64,000 bases of DNA from Monocercomonoides exilis (taxonomy: Eukaryota > Preaxostyla > Oxymonadida > Polymastigidae). The notes beneath the pieces are model-generated. The model was not told where the DNA came from. It made no database searches and was given only the letters and a program-made list of their open reading frames with translations. The stretch is from contig LSRY02000028.1 of assembly GCA_001643675.2 (NCBI GenBank), positions 310,001-374,000 of the forward strand, read 5' to 3'. A program made the position numbers and the translations under genes. Below are positions 44,901 to 59,100 of this stretch, piece after piece; position 1 is the stretch's first letter, and each line of letters opens with the position of its first letter.

Positions 44901-47005
44901 TTGTGTTTGACCTCGCCTTGTTTTAACAGAAGGAGCTCTTTCTCCACGTCTGCCATCAGGATTTATCGCCTTTCCGGCCTGAGGAGACGCATCCTTCTGC
45001 TTCTGCTTCGTTTTCTGTGCTTGACCTGCTTTCTTTGCAGCACTCGGCTGTTTTCGTTCGGCTTCTGCAGAAGGCTCTGGTGGTTGTACGAGTGCTCCAA
45101 AGAAATCCTCAGGAATTTGAGATGGCGGAGGAGGAACAAAAGTCGGGTCCATGTTTGTCAAGTCAGAAACCCAAGTGAGAGTGTCGATGATCTGCTCCTC
45201 TGTTTCTCCTCCAACAACATCCTTCGATTTCTTCGCAGGCTTCGCTTGGATTTCATCTTCTTCTGTGAATGAGCCGTCAGCACTTTCTCTTTCTCCTTCT
45301 TCATTTATTGCTTTCTTCTCTGCACTGCCATTGGGGCTTCTCTCTCCATCTGGCAGTGTCTGAGGAGCAAGGGTCACAATCGACAGCAGAGATGCATTAA
45401 ACAAAGGAGATTTCATCAGCGCTGGCAGCGGAGTTGCTGTGGTTGTCCATGAATGCGCAGAAATGCGTCTGCCTGTGAGACAGCCACACAGCTGAGATAG
45501 AATGTTCAGGGACTTCTCAATACTCGCATCTTCTTTTTGTGTTTGTACTGTTTGAGATGGACCAGGCGACGGTGCAGCTGAAGACATAATTGTGTGAGGA
45601 GCAAGAATTATCAACTCAAACACAATTGGCTGAGGTGCAACTGCTGCTGTTGATTCAGAAGACGATGCTGATTCGCTTTGTCTGAGGGGATCGCCAGAAA
45701 ATGATGAGCTTAAAGAAGAACGTGATGTGCTGTCGAGTGAAGTGAAAACAGAAGAGCTGGAAAGAGAGGAGGAGGAGGAAGAAGAAAAAGCAGAATTTCT
45801 TCCAGGCGAAGGTGTTCTACTTCGGGAACCTCCGAGCCCTTTCGTCTTCTGCACTGTTGGCGGAAGTGTGGGATCGTATATAATTCTTATGCTGATGTGA
45901 GTTCTGAACAGTCCGTTTCGGATGGGCACATTTGAAAGCGCAGATTGGACGAGCGTGTCAAATTGCCCAATTGAAGTGAATTGTTCCTCGCTCAGACCAG
46001 CTATTTGTGTGAAGCTTGATGCTGTTGCCGGTTTTGTTGTGCTGCCTTTTGCAGAGGACGCTCTGCCAACTTGAGAAAAATGCAGCTGCACTCCGGTGAA
46101 GAGATCAACAAGTCGATCATTCAATATGTGCACTGCTGAGAATCGAAATGTTGGAGGGCCTGTCCTTCCCTGCCTAAGTCGTGTGAATGAAGAAGAAGAC
46201 CCAGCTCCACGAATCAGACTGGATGCAAAGTAATGAAGTGCTCCATCTGAAATAGAAGAAGGAAGAAGCGGCGAAAGTGATGGAGGAAGTTTATTTGATT
46301 CATTTGATGATTCACTCGATGAAAAAGATTGTCGATGAATTTCATCATATGCAGAAAAAGAAAAATTTGACGAAGATGGGGATGCTGACACATTGCTTTT
46401 GCTTTTTTCTTCTTTAGAATGAATAGATTTTATTATTTCTTTTCTTCTTGGTGATGCTGCTCTTGGAGAAAAAAGTTCGTTGTAAGTGACAGATGCAGGT
46501 GATAATGGAATTGATGATGACGGACTGACTGACCGCGAACGAGACGTCTTTGACGAAGTGCTCGAAGAATAATGAGGCACTGAAGCACTTTTTTCAAGAG
46601 ACTTCCCGAGGATCCACTTTGAATTTTCTGACGATGGAGAAACAATAATAGACGTTGAAACTCCATTTAAAAATGATTCCAAATGGGACTGTAATATCAG
46701 TTGATAAGTTCCTTGAAGATTTCTTGATCTAGGAAAAACCTTACGAAAGGGAAATCTGAAGAATAATTAATTATTAAAAGATTAAATATTGAATAAAATG
46801 CCAAAATGATTCTCAAACTTAACAATATGACCAGATTTTATCCTTATTTGTGCATGATTTTGGTCAACGAACATCCAATTTTCTTTGTGATGAGACCGAA
46901 AAGGTATTAAACAAGTGTTAACCTAAGCTCGAGCAAAAAACAAAGTAATCTTTTATTTTCAGGATAAAACAAATAAGCACAAACATTTTTTGCAGTTATA
47001 CTCAT
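41983..47005 (-). CDS. kinesin-like protein with degenerate motor domain
   Basis: Exons 47005-46985, 46922-46819, 46755-42755, 42692-42211 and 42117-41983 close in phase (1,580 residues). The fold order is that of a kinesin motor: first strand VNTCLIPFRS after MSITAKN, then FPFRKVFPRSRN..GTYQLILQSHLESFLNG, strand SAVHILNDRLVDLF, HISIRIIYDP, IVFELIILAP, helix IEKSLNILSQL and LMKSPLFNASLLSIVTLAP. But the P-loop GQTGSGKT is replaced by SPSSENSK, the switch I NxxSSR is GLFR, and switch II DLAGSE is gone, so ATP hydrolysis is unlikely. A 700-residue Ser/Pro/Arg-rich region follows, then coiled coils (near residues 1270-1330 and 1376-1535) and an acidic end SDDSDDDLYS. Family call is by strand order, not motifs. 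Confidence 0.7.
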
Positions 47006-47156
47006 ATTTCTGTGTGAACCAATGTGTTGAACTTAAATGTTTTTGAGTTAAATAAATGCACTGATCTTAAATTTCAAGTAATGGCTTATTTCAAAAAATT
47101 TAACTCAAATATTCAAACATTTTAAAAAACTAAAATAAATGATATGTAAGAAAAAA

Positions 47157-50100
47157 TTAATCTGACCAAGGAATTTCGTTAACAGAACGAAGTATTAACT
47201 CAGCAAAGTCCATATTCGCTTCAATTAAACAAGCTCCGCTACCATCACTTCCATTAGGCAAGGTTGAAGCAAATCGAGGATTAGATTTGGCCAATGGTGA
47301 AAAAGTGCTTCCTTCAGGTTGAAGAAGCGAGCCTCCAACAAGCAAAGGCGAAAGTGAAAATGCCTTGTTCAGAGCCACAGTCTTTGCAGCTGGGCGTAGA
47401 AGTGTGCTTAAGGCAGGGCAGATTCTATCAATGGTGAGATTAGGGCTAGGAATGAATGAAGGAGAAGGAGAAAGAGACGAAGAGGAAGAAGCTGGAGAAG
47501 AAGCAGACGACAGAGATTCTGTTGAGGAAGGAGGTGGGGTCTGCTGAGGAGACGAGTAGTGTGACAAGGAAGACTTCAAAGGAGCAGGGCGAGGCGGGTG
47601 CGGTGGCAGAATCGGTGGCTGTGTTTCGTTGAGAGGAATTGTGGTGTTGAAGATGATGTCGTCTTCGAGCCTGATCTTCTCCAACGCCTCTAGACATTGT
47701 TTCTTCTCCTCTGGCTGCTCAGGGGAGGAAGACACAGCCATTGCTGCTGCACCTCCACGAGGATCTTTGTTTCTGTTGCTGATGGCAGAGAGGGCAGACA
47801 ACAGGAAGCGCTGGATGCAGCGATAAGCGCCTGCACGCGCATGGAGAGGGATTGGAGGCAGCGGAATGGGAGAAGACAGAGAAGAAGATGAAAGAGGAAG
47901 AGAAGAAGATGGTGATAGCTGTGATGAAGAGGTCGATGCGAAATATGTGGAAAGTGATGAGGATGTTGCAGACTGAGAAGCAACTTTTGATGTGTCGTTC
48001 TTTTTCGTTGCAAGCAATTCTGTGAGTGAAAGCTCTCCTTCTTTTCCTTTCCCTTCTCCTTCCTCCTCTTCCTCTTCTTCCTCAAACACTCCTTCAACAG
48101 TCGAAAGACGAAGGAGAAGATGGAATGCCCACAGACACATTGCAAAGCGGGGCTGGAATGGAGATTCTGTTTGAGTGAGTCGAGGTGTGCGAGGCTTTTG
48201 TGGAGAAGATGATGGATTTGCTGATGAGTCAAGCGGCATCGGCACATCAACACTGCTCAACGTCTGCATTCCGTCGATTGAAGTGGCGGACGATGAAGAA
48301 AGAGGCGAATCGTCTTCGTCTCCGTCCTTCTCGCCCCATCCGCACACAGTCCACCATCCGTTTGGATGCTTCATCACCCACAGCTTGTGCTGGCTGAGGA
48401 TATCCTCCACAATCACATGCAGAGACTGAAGAAGGATTGACGGAATCACCCTCAGCCCAACATGCAGCGTGGACGAGGCGTCTGTGATGGAATAAACAAG
48501 CTGTTGAAGAGCAATGCCACAAGAAGGTGATGAAGCAGGAGAAGAAGGTGAAGCTGCTGCTGCTCCTTTGTCTGCTGTGGGAGGAGCAACTTTTGGATCT
48601 TCGAGCACAAAGCGCCTGTGCCATTCTGAGTTCATCAGTGCTGCAATTGCAGCTGGGAGACGAGAATCCAACGGGAAGCGTGCAGAATACACAGACTGAG
48701 ACTGAGCAAGAGTATTCTGCACAACCACTGAAGTGTTGAGGGCTAACACACTTGTGAAAGGAGGAGGCAAAAAGATGAATTTGTCGAGTGGCGAATATTC
48801 TCCTTCTTTTGCATTGCCTTCCTCTGCAAGCTTTCCACTGACTGGCCTTCCACCTTCCTTTGCTTTTGTTCCTTTTCCTTCTTTTCCAGTTTCCTTTGCG
48901 TCTTTTGCTGTCTTCTTTGTTCCTTTGAGAGGACTCTGCGGGCGGTTCTGTCTCGAAGAAGGACGAGAAGGCGTTTTCTTTGTGTCGCTCATCTTGTTCT
49001 CAGTCGACGATGTTGTTGCATTCAAAGTCGAATCCAACGCCACAGAATTCGATCTCTTCGTTCTCTGCGCTTTCTCTCTCTCGTTTTCTGTGCGCTGATC
49101 ATCGAACTGAGCTGTGCCGTCAACCATCTTCCCCATCATCCATTCCATCTCTTCCACCCAAACAACACATCTGTTGGCATACTGCGGCGAGTACTGACAC
49201 AAAAGTCGGTGCAGCGCAGAAAGCTTGTGCGAGTTAGATGCTGATGACATGTCAGCTGAAGAAGAGGTTGAGATCCAATAGGAGGATGAAGGGGAAACAC
49301 CAGACGATGAAGAAACAGATGAAATGGACGAAAGAGACTCGCCGGCAAACGGAGCGACGATTGAAGATGATTCAGACAGCAGCTTGTTGAAGAGAATGCC
49401 AATGTGCGTCAGTGGAATCTGGACAGAAGAGTATTTCCCGTCTGGCAAGTCGGACATTCCACTCTCAGTCGTATCGTCTTCTTTGGCTTTCGATCCTTTC
49501 TTCTCTTCTTTCTCTTTCTTTCCTTCTTTCTTTTCTTTTCCGCCTGCTTCTCCTGCTTTCTTCTGAGCAGTGGCTTCATTTGCGTTTTTGAGAGAGTCAG
49601 CAGAAGCAGCATTTGCATCAGCATCTTCTGCTTCGACAGGAAGAAGTGAGAACGATTTGTTCTGCATTGCAAGCAGATCTGCTCGGATAGAGACAGGAAT
49701 TGATGACAATGGAAGAGAAGAGCTGGAAGAGTCCTGCAATGAAGCAGACGAAGGCGCAGATGCAGATGCAGAAGCAGAAGCAGAAGCAGATGAAGATGCC
49801 GATGAAAGAACAGATGAAAGAGTTCTCAGATTCTGCTGGGCATAAGTTATTCGTTCAAGGAGGCACAAAGCAGCATGACACAGACGTAGTTGGTGGATTC
49901 TTGCTGGATCAGCAGGAGAATATTGCGATGGCAGTGCAACAGTTGAAGAAAGCTCAGAAGAAAGCTTCGAAGTGGTTGTGACAGTCGTCTTAACAATCTT
50001 TGTGACTGTCGAATTGCTCGATGGATCAAACGTGGTTGTCTTCTTCATCTCGCTCTTTGAACTGCCCTTTGGCTTCCCTTCATTCAACGCCTTTCTCCTT

Positions 50101-53100
50101 TCTCTGCTTCTCTCTGCCTCCTTCTGCTTCCATCCAGGCGCCACAATACCCAGCAGCAGCACAATCTCACTCACTATTGCCCTTAACAGCGACAGATCAT
50201 GGAAGCTTCCACACCCGCCACTGGCTGCCCAGCAAGCCCTCGATAAGAAAGAGCCTGCCCACACAACAAGAGTGCGAAACACCTCGGCTGAAATGATGGG
50301 CTTTCTTTTGGGTGTTTGCGCGCCCTTTGGAGTGGGTGTGATGACAGAAGACGCAGCCAGTTCTTCTGCTGTCTTTTGAGGAGATTCAGGCGGAGGCAGC
50401 GATGAGACACCAACAGGCGATGTTTCAGGCACAAACAGAGAAAGAGGTGATGCGCTCAGAGGAGAACGCATCACAGCAGAGAAAGGTGGGCTGGAGCGAG
50501 CAATAGGTGGCTGAGATGGTTCATTAATTTGGCTCAAATCAGAAGTCAATGTACTCACATCGCTAACTGAATTAGAAAGGGGATCTTTCTTTTCTTCTGA
50601 AGAATCTGAACTGTCTTCTCCTGTTTTCTGTTTCTTCTGTTCTTTCTCTTCCACCCAAAGGCAGCCAACACCTCCCCATTCAGGAAACACTACAGAGTCA
50701 AGCGGAAGCAGTGCACGCACAATCAGTCTGCCACAAAGAAGCATCGTCTGAGCAAAAGTGTGTGGAGATGGAACATGTGATAAGAAGACTGTTGAGGAGA
50801 GGTTGAGAAGGGAGACAAGAGACGGTGCTGTGCTGCCAATAAGACTGCGCATTGGGACATACAGTGAAGAAGAAGAAGTAGATGAAGAAGAAGAAACAGG
50901 AGAAATTGCAGTAGATGAAGAAGAGGAAGATGCAGATGATGAAGGTGCTGCTGTTGTTTGTGATGTGACATCAGCACGACGAGTGGGGTATTGAGGAGCA
51001 GCAGGAAGTGTTGGTGAGATGTTGAGTGATTCAGAAGGAAGAGTGGATGAAGAAAGGAACGAGGCTCTAAGCATTGACGGGATGAAAGGTGTATACAGAT
51101 TAACTCTTGGTACAAGAAGCGGAGAAAGAGAAGGTGTCAGCGAAAGAGAAAGTGAAGGCTGATGATGGGCGTCTGAAATGATTGAGGAGAAAGTAGACAT
51201 TGATGATGTGGAAGACGATGATGAAGATGAAGCGGAAGCTGAAGAAGAAGAAGGAAGAAGAGGCATCATTCTAACTGACATGGCTTGTAATGTATCCAGA
51301 ATCAGCTTGTTCCTTTCATTAAATACAATCTCTGGAACAGATAAAGGAGAAACAGAAGAAGAACTTGTACTGCCACTTGCAGCAGAAGAAGAAGAGGAAG
51401 ATGCAGAAGCAAGAGAAGTGATTGGGTCAAAGCCAGTTGGAGAAGGAAGTGATGTGTATGAAGGATTCACGGGTGGAGTTGGAAGTCCGTGAAGAAGAGA
51501 TAGAGAGCAGAAGAGTGTGGATGCCATGGAAGCAATACGATGAGACAGCAGAAGCAAAGATGGCTGTGAAGAAAACGAAAGAGTGGATGAAAACGATGAA
51601 TCTCCGCCTGCTGCAAAGAGAGTGGACAAGAGCTGGCTCATTGACTTCTTCAGCTCGGAGAATTGTGGAGTGTCTGTGATTGCAGGTGCATCTGAAGACG
51701 GTACAAGAGTGGTGACACACTCAGGTACACCGCCCCACAAATGCTCTGCTGCAAACAAAAGGAGCGCTGCCTTTGACGAATCAGAAAGCGGAGGATGCGC
51801 TTGCGAGCGTGCCAGTTTGATGGCGAGTGTGAGCGGACGAAGAGAAGAGGCAAAGGCCTGCACAGCAAGGACATCTGGGGAGACTGCAGAAGCTGGGACA
51901 GTTGTGCCGTTCGAAGACACAACTGTTGTTGGAACAAGCGACCGCAGAATTCGTGTCTGTGCAGTGAGAGAGAGAACTTTCCATCGAGTGTCGTTGGCTT
52001 GCCGGGCGAGAGTAAACAGATCAGTCGACGAGGCAAGCGCTTCGCTCCAGCGCAAGGAGAAGATGTGGGTGTGGAGGATGTTTGCATTGAAGAGAGCAGC
52101 GTAGTGTGACGAAGTGCGGAATGTGGTGAAAGCATTGGCACACAAATAGGGTGATGAACCATAAGACGATGAAAATGAGGAGATGTACAGCGACAGAATG
52201 AGTGAAGGAATTGACGACTGCAAAGCCTGGCTTGAAGATTCTGTTGAAGAATGCAAAAGATGAGGATAGCACGCGCCAAGCTCAGCAAGAAGCATATCCA
52301 TCTCTTCGCTTTCTTCCTTCAAAAGTGCGTTTTCTACAGAATTTTGCATTACCTTGTTCCTCTTTTGCAGCTGCGTTGATCCAACATTAGAACTTTCTCC
52401 TTCGCCAGCCATCAATTGCATTTCTCTTCTGGTGTCCATCGTTCTTCCTCTCGCCATCATCTGCTCGCTCGCTCCTGTTCTTCTTGCTCTGCCCCTTGCC
52501 TTTACCAGCTGTCTTGCCAGCTTCCGTGCGACAATCACAGAAGCCCCTTCCTGCTGTGTCCCAATCATATCCAGTGCTGTACGAGAGATATCAACCACAT
52601 CTTGTATGCAGCCGTCCAATGCAGACACCCAGCAGCAGAGTTGGAGAGTTTCCAAGGCGAGTAGAAGAGTGTCGGTGTACAATGGTTGGACTGAGAACAC
52701 ATCTGGATACGATTGGTGGCCAGATGGTAAAGTAGAAGTAGAAGTAGAAGTAGAAGAAGAGGCTGATTGACTGCTTTGAGTGTGTGCATCTCCTTCTGAA
52801 GGAATCATACGAAGTGGCTGTGGAACTCTCTTTTTGGTGAATGGATCGACATGTGCAGGCGGAAGAGTGGACAATGAAAGCTCATCCACAAAGAGAGAAA
52901 TGATTGATAAAAGAAGTTGCGCAATCGGCAGAGAGGAAGAAGAAGAAGGCTGATCAGAACTGGTTGCATGGAGCATCTGTGTGAGTGTACTAACAGGATT
53001 GGAGGCAACAGAAAGTGCTAATGGAAGCAAAGGACGATTGATTGAAAGCGATGGGAATTGTGAATTTCCAATTGAAGATGAACCATTAGCACCCTGTTCA

Positions 53101-56100
53101 GCTGATAAAACATCCAACATTTGCTGATAAGATGATGAAGAAAGCAGTGAGTTGATACCATTTTTGGTAAGAACAGATTTTGATGTTGCAACAAATGGAG
53201 TGATTTCGTCTTCTGTAACATTTTCATGTTTGAATGTTGAAACTGCACCTTGTGCGGCTGGCTCATTAGATTCTTCCATTCCATAATAAGTTGAATAAAA
53301 TGGCTTGCGTGTACCATCATATGGATTGGCCGATGCATTGCCAGAAGAAGAAGAAGAGACAGAAGGAACTGCTTTTGACGAAGCAGAAGGTGGTCTTGCA
53401 GCACGTTTTGTTGCAGAACCCGGCTTCTTTGTTTGCTTCTTTGCAGAAGTTGGTTTTATTGGTGTGTGTACTTTCTCTGTTGATTGCAGAACTGGAGAAG
53501 TTGTTTCAGAAAGGCTCGACTGAGATGCGAAAAGTGGAGGCGGTCTCTTTGGAAGAGGTGGAATGTGTGTGAAAGATACGATTTCTTGTGTAGAATGGGA
53601 AGACGCTGAATCTCCGGTTTCATTCAATTGGCTGTCTGTTGATGTTTGATCGAGCAAATCAGCACCAGCAACCAGAGTGGAACTGTTGCTTTCCTCTGCT
53701 TCTGCCAGTTGCGCCTGGCATTGCTGCAGAAGAGCCAATTGAGAAGCCACCACAACAGGATTCATCACAGACATCGGACACGCAGATGCCTGCGATTGTC
53801 TCTGCTTTTCGTCATTTTCAGCTCCAGCTTCATTTCCTCCTCCAATTGAGTCACCATCACCTTCACGGTCTGATGTTCCTGTTTTGACTCCATACATTGT
53901 GAGGTGTGCATTGATCCCAGCAACCAGCGCTCTTGTGTCCATCTGCCCTTCTTTGTTCCCTTCAAGCAGTGCTGGTGTAGATCCCACAGTGAGTGGGGAC
54001 ATCAGAGAATTGAATGCCATTCCTGAGACAAGAGGAGGCACAAACGAGGAGGAAGAAGAAGACAATGAAGAGGATGAATCGCGTGCAGTTGTTCTGGTTG
54101 GCGTATTTGCAACGTCCTTTGAAGAGAAATATGTTCGAGAGTGAGTTGCCTGTTGGGTGTATGTGTAGATGAAGAGAAGGAACTGCACACGCGCCTGCAG
54201 CAGCAGAATCAGCATTTGTGAAGGCAAAATTGAGAGAAGAGGATTTGGTGAACAAGTGTTATTATCTCCTTCAGCACTTTCATTGCTTGATGCAAATGAA
54301 GAACTTGATTGATGAGAAGGAATAGAAAGATTGCACAGGAATGCCAGCGCTTTTCTGTTCTGTGCAGAATCTGCAGGCTCGTCGCAACAAAAGATTGGGA
54401 ATGGAGCATCATCGGGCAAAGTGTACAACACTCCTTTCCCTTCTTTGTTTGTACTTGACTCATCAGCTTCTGCTTTTTCCTTTTCGCCCTTCTTTTCTTT
54501 TCCTCCTTTTCCTTCTTTCTTCTTTTCCGCACCTTCTTCTTTCTTCGCCTTTGTTCCTTTTGCACCTGTCAGAGAAGCAGAGCCAGGTCTGCTGTCTGAA
54601 CCAGTCTTTCCTTCGTCTCTCTCATCTGATCCGGATTTATTGTCCTCTTTCCTCGATCTTCCTCTTTTCATTTTATCTGTCTCAAACAGTTTCTCTCTAT
54701 ACATTGCCCTCTTCAGTGCTGCGTCTTCCATCACTTCCCACTCGCTGAGTGTTGTGGCAGCTCCTGTATTGAACAAACACACCAAATAGACAAACGCCTC
54801 GCTCACAAAGCCAGCGTCGAGGCAAGCCAGCGCAGAATGGTAGGTGGACAGGAAAACGTGGTGTGCAGAATTAGCACAGTTGATCGCAATGTGCCGATAT
54901 AAGGCAAGAAGTGGTAGAGACTGCAGCGCGAAACCAGTGCGGCGCAGATGGATGCAGAAGAGTTCGAGTGAGGCACAAAGAGAAGCAGGGTCAGCAATGT
55001 GGGGATCTGCAAACAGATTTGAGAATGGAGAAGCAGAAGTTGGAGGAGGTGTCATGAAGAGAGTGAGTGAAGGCGATGTGGATGGAGATGTTGCAGAAGA
55101 AAGAGAAGAAGACGGGATGGCAGAAGCACCCGAAACAGCCAGTGGAGATAAGAGAGATGTGATGTTAATGCCAGCATAATCCATAAATCGGAAGGGAGGA
55201 GGAAGCTGCGGGAAATGCGCCAGAATCTCACAGCAGATTCCAGCGGCTGCAAGGGCTGCTTCAGAAAGACGATCAGCGTCGTCAGGGAAAGAGAATGTGG
55301 CAAGATTGTGGAGCAGCACAAGCGCAAGAAGCAAGTTCGGAAGAGGCTGCAGAGCAGAAGGAGAGTTGAGGTTGGAAGAGGATGAAGGTGCAGTTGAAGT
55401 GAGTGAAGATGTGAAAGTCTTTCTTGTCTTCTCATACAAAACAAGCGCATCTGAATTGTCTGTAAATGAAGGAAGGAATTCTACAGGTGTTGGCAGTGGG
55501 CAAAGTGAAGAGGTGTCCACAATAAATTCCTTGTTGCGGCCAGTTGCTGAAAATACAGGCGATTTTCCGCCTTTGCCTCTAATTGAACCAATTCCGCTCC
55601 ACCAACCAAACACTTTGCGCCAGCCAGGAGAATCGCTTGCTTCGTTAACATCAGAGGAAGAAGGTGACGATGATGAAGGTGAAGGTATAGAAGTGGCCAT
55701 GAGGAACTGCGGGCTCATGAACAGCGTGTCCAAAGCATCGCTCATCTCTTTTGTGGCTTCTCTTCTCATCTTTTCTGCAAACAGGTCTTCTGGATCGAAT
55801 GCAGACAGCAGCAGAAATAGCTCTGTTTCTGATCGTTTTGCGAGCGACGGGAAAGGAGAATTCTCTGCCGGCTGGTGCTTCTTCACAAGAGAAATGGCTC
55901 TTTCGCGTTCTGAGTCCAAATACGCATCGTCAAACTCATCGTCATCGACATTCAGCGCATTTGCCTTCTGCCTTTTTGCCCTTTTCTCACGAGCAGTCTT
56001 CAACAGCACCGCAATTTGCTCTTCTTCGTCTTCTTCACCCACCAGCCTCAGCAAAGGCAGTGATTGCAGAGTTCTCACAGCAGTGAATGACACTATGCGG

Positions 56101-59100
56101 ATGGCCGCCAGCTCTCTCAGCGCAACAGCAACCATGAACGAGGAGTGCTGAGAACGCAATGAAGAAAGAAGAGCAGAGTAGCGAGTTATCAGCGGGGTTG
56201 GGCGAAGAAGGCGGTAAAATGGAGGTTGATAAGGAGTTGTTGAATAAGCATTTGTTGAAGAAACAGATGTAGTTGATGTTGTGAGAGCACTTGATTTGAC
56301 CATCGACTGCCTGAACATGTAGTCAATCGGGAGCAGCTTCAGTTTTTGGCTGCCTTCTGGTTGTAGAGTGATAGGAGATGCTGCCCTTACAACCATCGAC
56401 TGGGTAGGTGGGGTTGATCGATAGCTGCTTTCGACGAGTGCTGTTGGCAACACCGCTCTCTCAAAGAGTGTCTCCAGAACTTTCACAAAGTCAAATCCAG
56501 TGCACGACGAAATAGCTGTTGAGCTTCCATCAGCATTGGCATCTTCGTCAAGCACAGTATTCATTGAACTGGCCGTTGCACTTGCCTGCAGACTCTTTCG
56601 TGTGGATGATTTCGGTCTGGCAGATGCCTTTCTTGTCTTTTTAGAAGGAGATTGCGAACGAGATGTTCTGCCTTTTTCTGGAGACGAAGGACGAGATCGA
56701 CTCTGCGATGCTCCAGAATAATTGGCTGAACTGGTGACTTCGCCCAATTCACCTCCTTCACCCATTGTTCGCTCCAAGTCCTGCTCAGCTCCTCCCGTTT
56801 CTTCCTTCTTCTTTCTTGCCTTTTCTTGCTCTCCTTTCAGCACTTGCTGATAGCACCACTCCATCCACATGCGCGATGCAGTTTGCATTTCGTTCTCTGC
56901 CACCGCCATCGAAGCAACAAACATCGACCCGTCTTCACGGCAGAGGTTGTGCTCCTTTTCAATCTTTGGCACAGACATTTGCGAATAGACAGTTGCAAAT
57001 GGTGTGGAAGAAGAAGAAGCTGATGTTGATGTTGTTTGAAGAGACTCATAAAATGAAGCAGATGTCTCGCTTGTTAGCTCAGATGAGATTGGCACATTGG
57101 GAACTTCACTTGCCTCAGGCCATTTGTCCTTCTCGCTCCACCTTATTCTCTCTGCAAAGCGAATCGTCTTCTGCCTCTTCAGTTCAATGGCCACACGCGC
57201 ATCTTCCCGTTCTTTCTGTCTTCTCTTCTGATTCTCCTCAATTTCTTTCTTCATCCGCTCTTCGTCTGCCAGAAGAGACTCCACTTCGCTTTGGATGTCG
57301 TCTTCTTTGCCGCTTTCTTCCGCATTCTCAGCTGCTTCTTTGGCCTTCTTTGTCTTTGCGGTTTTCTCTTTTGTCTTCTCTTTTGAAGACTGAGGACGCG
57401 ATCTCGATTTCTTCTTCTTTTCTGATGGAGTTGATGGCTGCGTTGTTGAAGGAGGTTGTTCGCTTTGCTGTTTTCCTGCTTTTCTCTTTTCCAGAAGCTG
57501 GCTGAAAAGAGGAGGAAGCGGAGGTAGCGATGGATAAGAGTATTGAAGAAGAGAAGCATTAATCAGATTGCCTCCAGTTGGAAGAGATGGCTTGAGATGA
57601 GTGGATAGTGGAATTGAAACTGTGTTTTCTGAAGGCAAGTAAAATGTGGTGAAAGCTGAGAAAGGAGAAGAAGCTGAAAGTGAAGAGCCAGCTTCTGTAA
57701 ACCAATAACAGTTTGAAACCTGTGAAGAATGAACGAGCGAAGGCGGTGCGATAATTGGATTAGAAGGCTGCGTGGCAAATGAAATGGCAGTTGAGGCTGA
57801 TGATGAGATAGCTGAAGGCGTTGTTGATTGAAGTGCATGCGAAGCAGAAGATGCAGAAACACCAGAAACTGACTGCATTGAGGACGATGATGACGCATAC
57901 GGCTTCATTGCAATTTCATCGGCTGAAGATGCTACAGCATCGAATGTGTTGTAGCTGCTTTCCACAAACGGATTGGGGGTTTGGGCAGCACCATCAGCCA
58001 AAAAGCGCGACAATGAGAAAGACGGAGGAAGAACGCGCATTTGCTCCATCCGTGTCAGATCACTCAGCCACGGCATGTGCAGCAAGATCAGAGGAGATGG
58101 GAGCAAAGGCGGTGCTGACTTGTGCATGGAATGCGATGATTGAGAAGAGTTGTTGGCTCCTCCTTGAGCGCCTGTGAGTGTCTGAGCGAAGAGCAATAGC
58201 TCGTTTTTGAGGCCAGATTCGGTGAATGATCCGCCCAGCAGTGAAAGCTTGATGATTGTCCGGATAATGTCAGCTGTTCCTGCGTGGAGCGAAGACAGCA
58301 AAGAGGGTGGAGAATACAGCTGATGGAAGAATAGAATGTCCAGAAGAGACGCAGAAGAGAATGGAGAAAGAGTGAACAGATCATCCTGTTTGAATGGAGG
58401 GAACGGTGTGTGCCATTCTTGATTGCTTTGGTCTTCAGAACTTGGTGTTGGATTCTGCATTGCATTAGTATTCGACTGGTTTGAAGATGAGCTATTTGGT
58501 GTTTTTTGCCATCTTTCAGTCCTTCTGTGATGAGAAAACGATGTGAATTTTCTCGTTTTTCTTTCAGAAACAGGGTTAGATGCAAAATCAGATGCAAAGA
58601 TAGTGAAGAAAGCTCCGAGTGTCGTGTTGTTAAGGAAAGAATACAAACGAAGCAAAAGAGAAGAATCCGAATTAAAAGAGCACGAAGCTCCTGGAAGTGT
58701 ATTCAATGGGTTGTGGAACGACAAAAACAGCAGCTGTGAAGGTGTGGGAGATGCGTCTGCAGCGTTTGACACAGCTGATCTTTGGTCATCACTTGCTGTG
58801 CTGAAATAAGACTGCATTGAATTGGATGATGGGGTGAACGGATTCGAGTGAGAAGGTGATGGTAGCTTTTCAATTCCTAATTGGAGCGTTGAGTCTCTCA
58901 AATATTCTGGTATTTCACTTTTAGCCTTTCGCTCTTTGGCTCTTCTTTCTCGCTCTTCCTCGTCTTCTTTCAGCTTCCTTTCTAATTCAATGCTCATCCT
59001 TTTTTCTTCCTGTTTGGCTTTTCTTTCATTCATTCTTCTTTGTCTCTCGGCCTCTCTCTTCACATTCAAAAGATGCAAACGAATATACGAGAACGACAGT

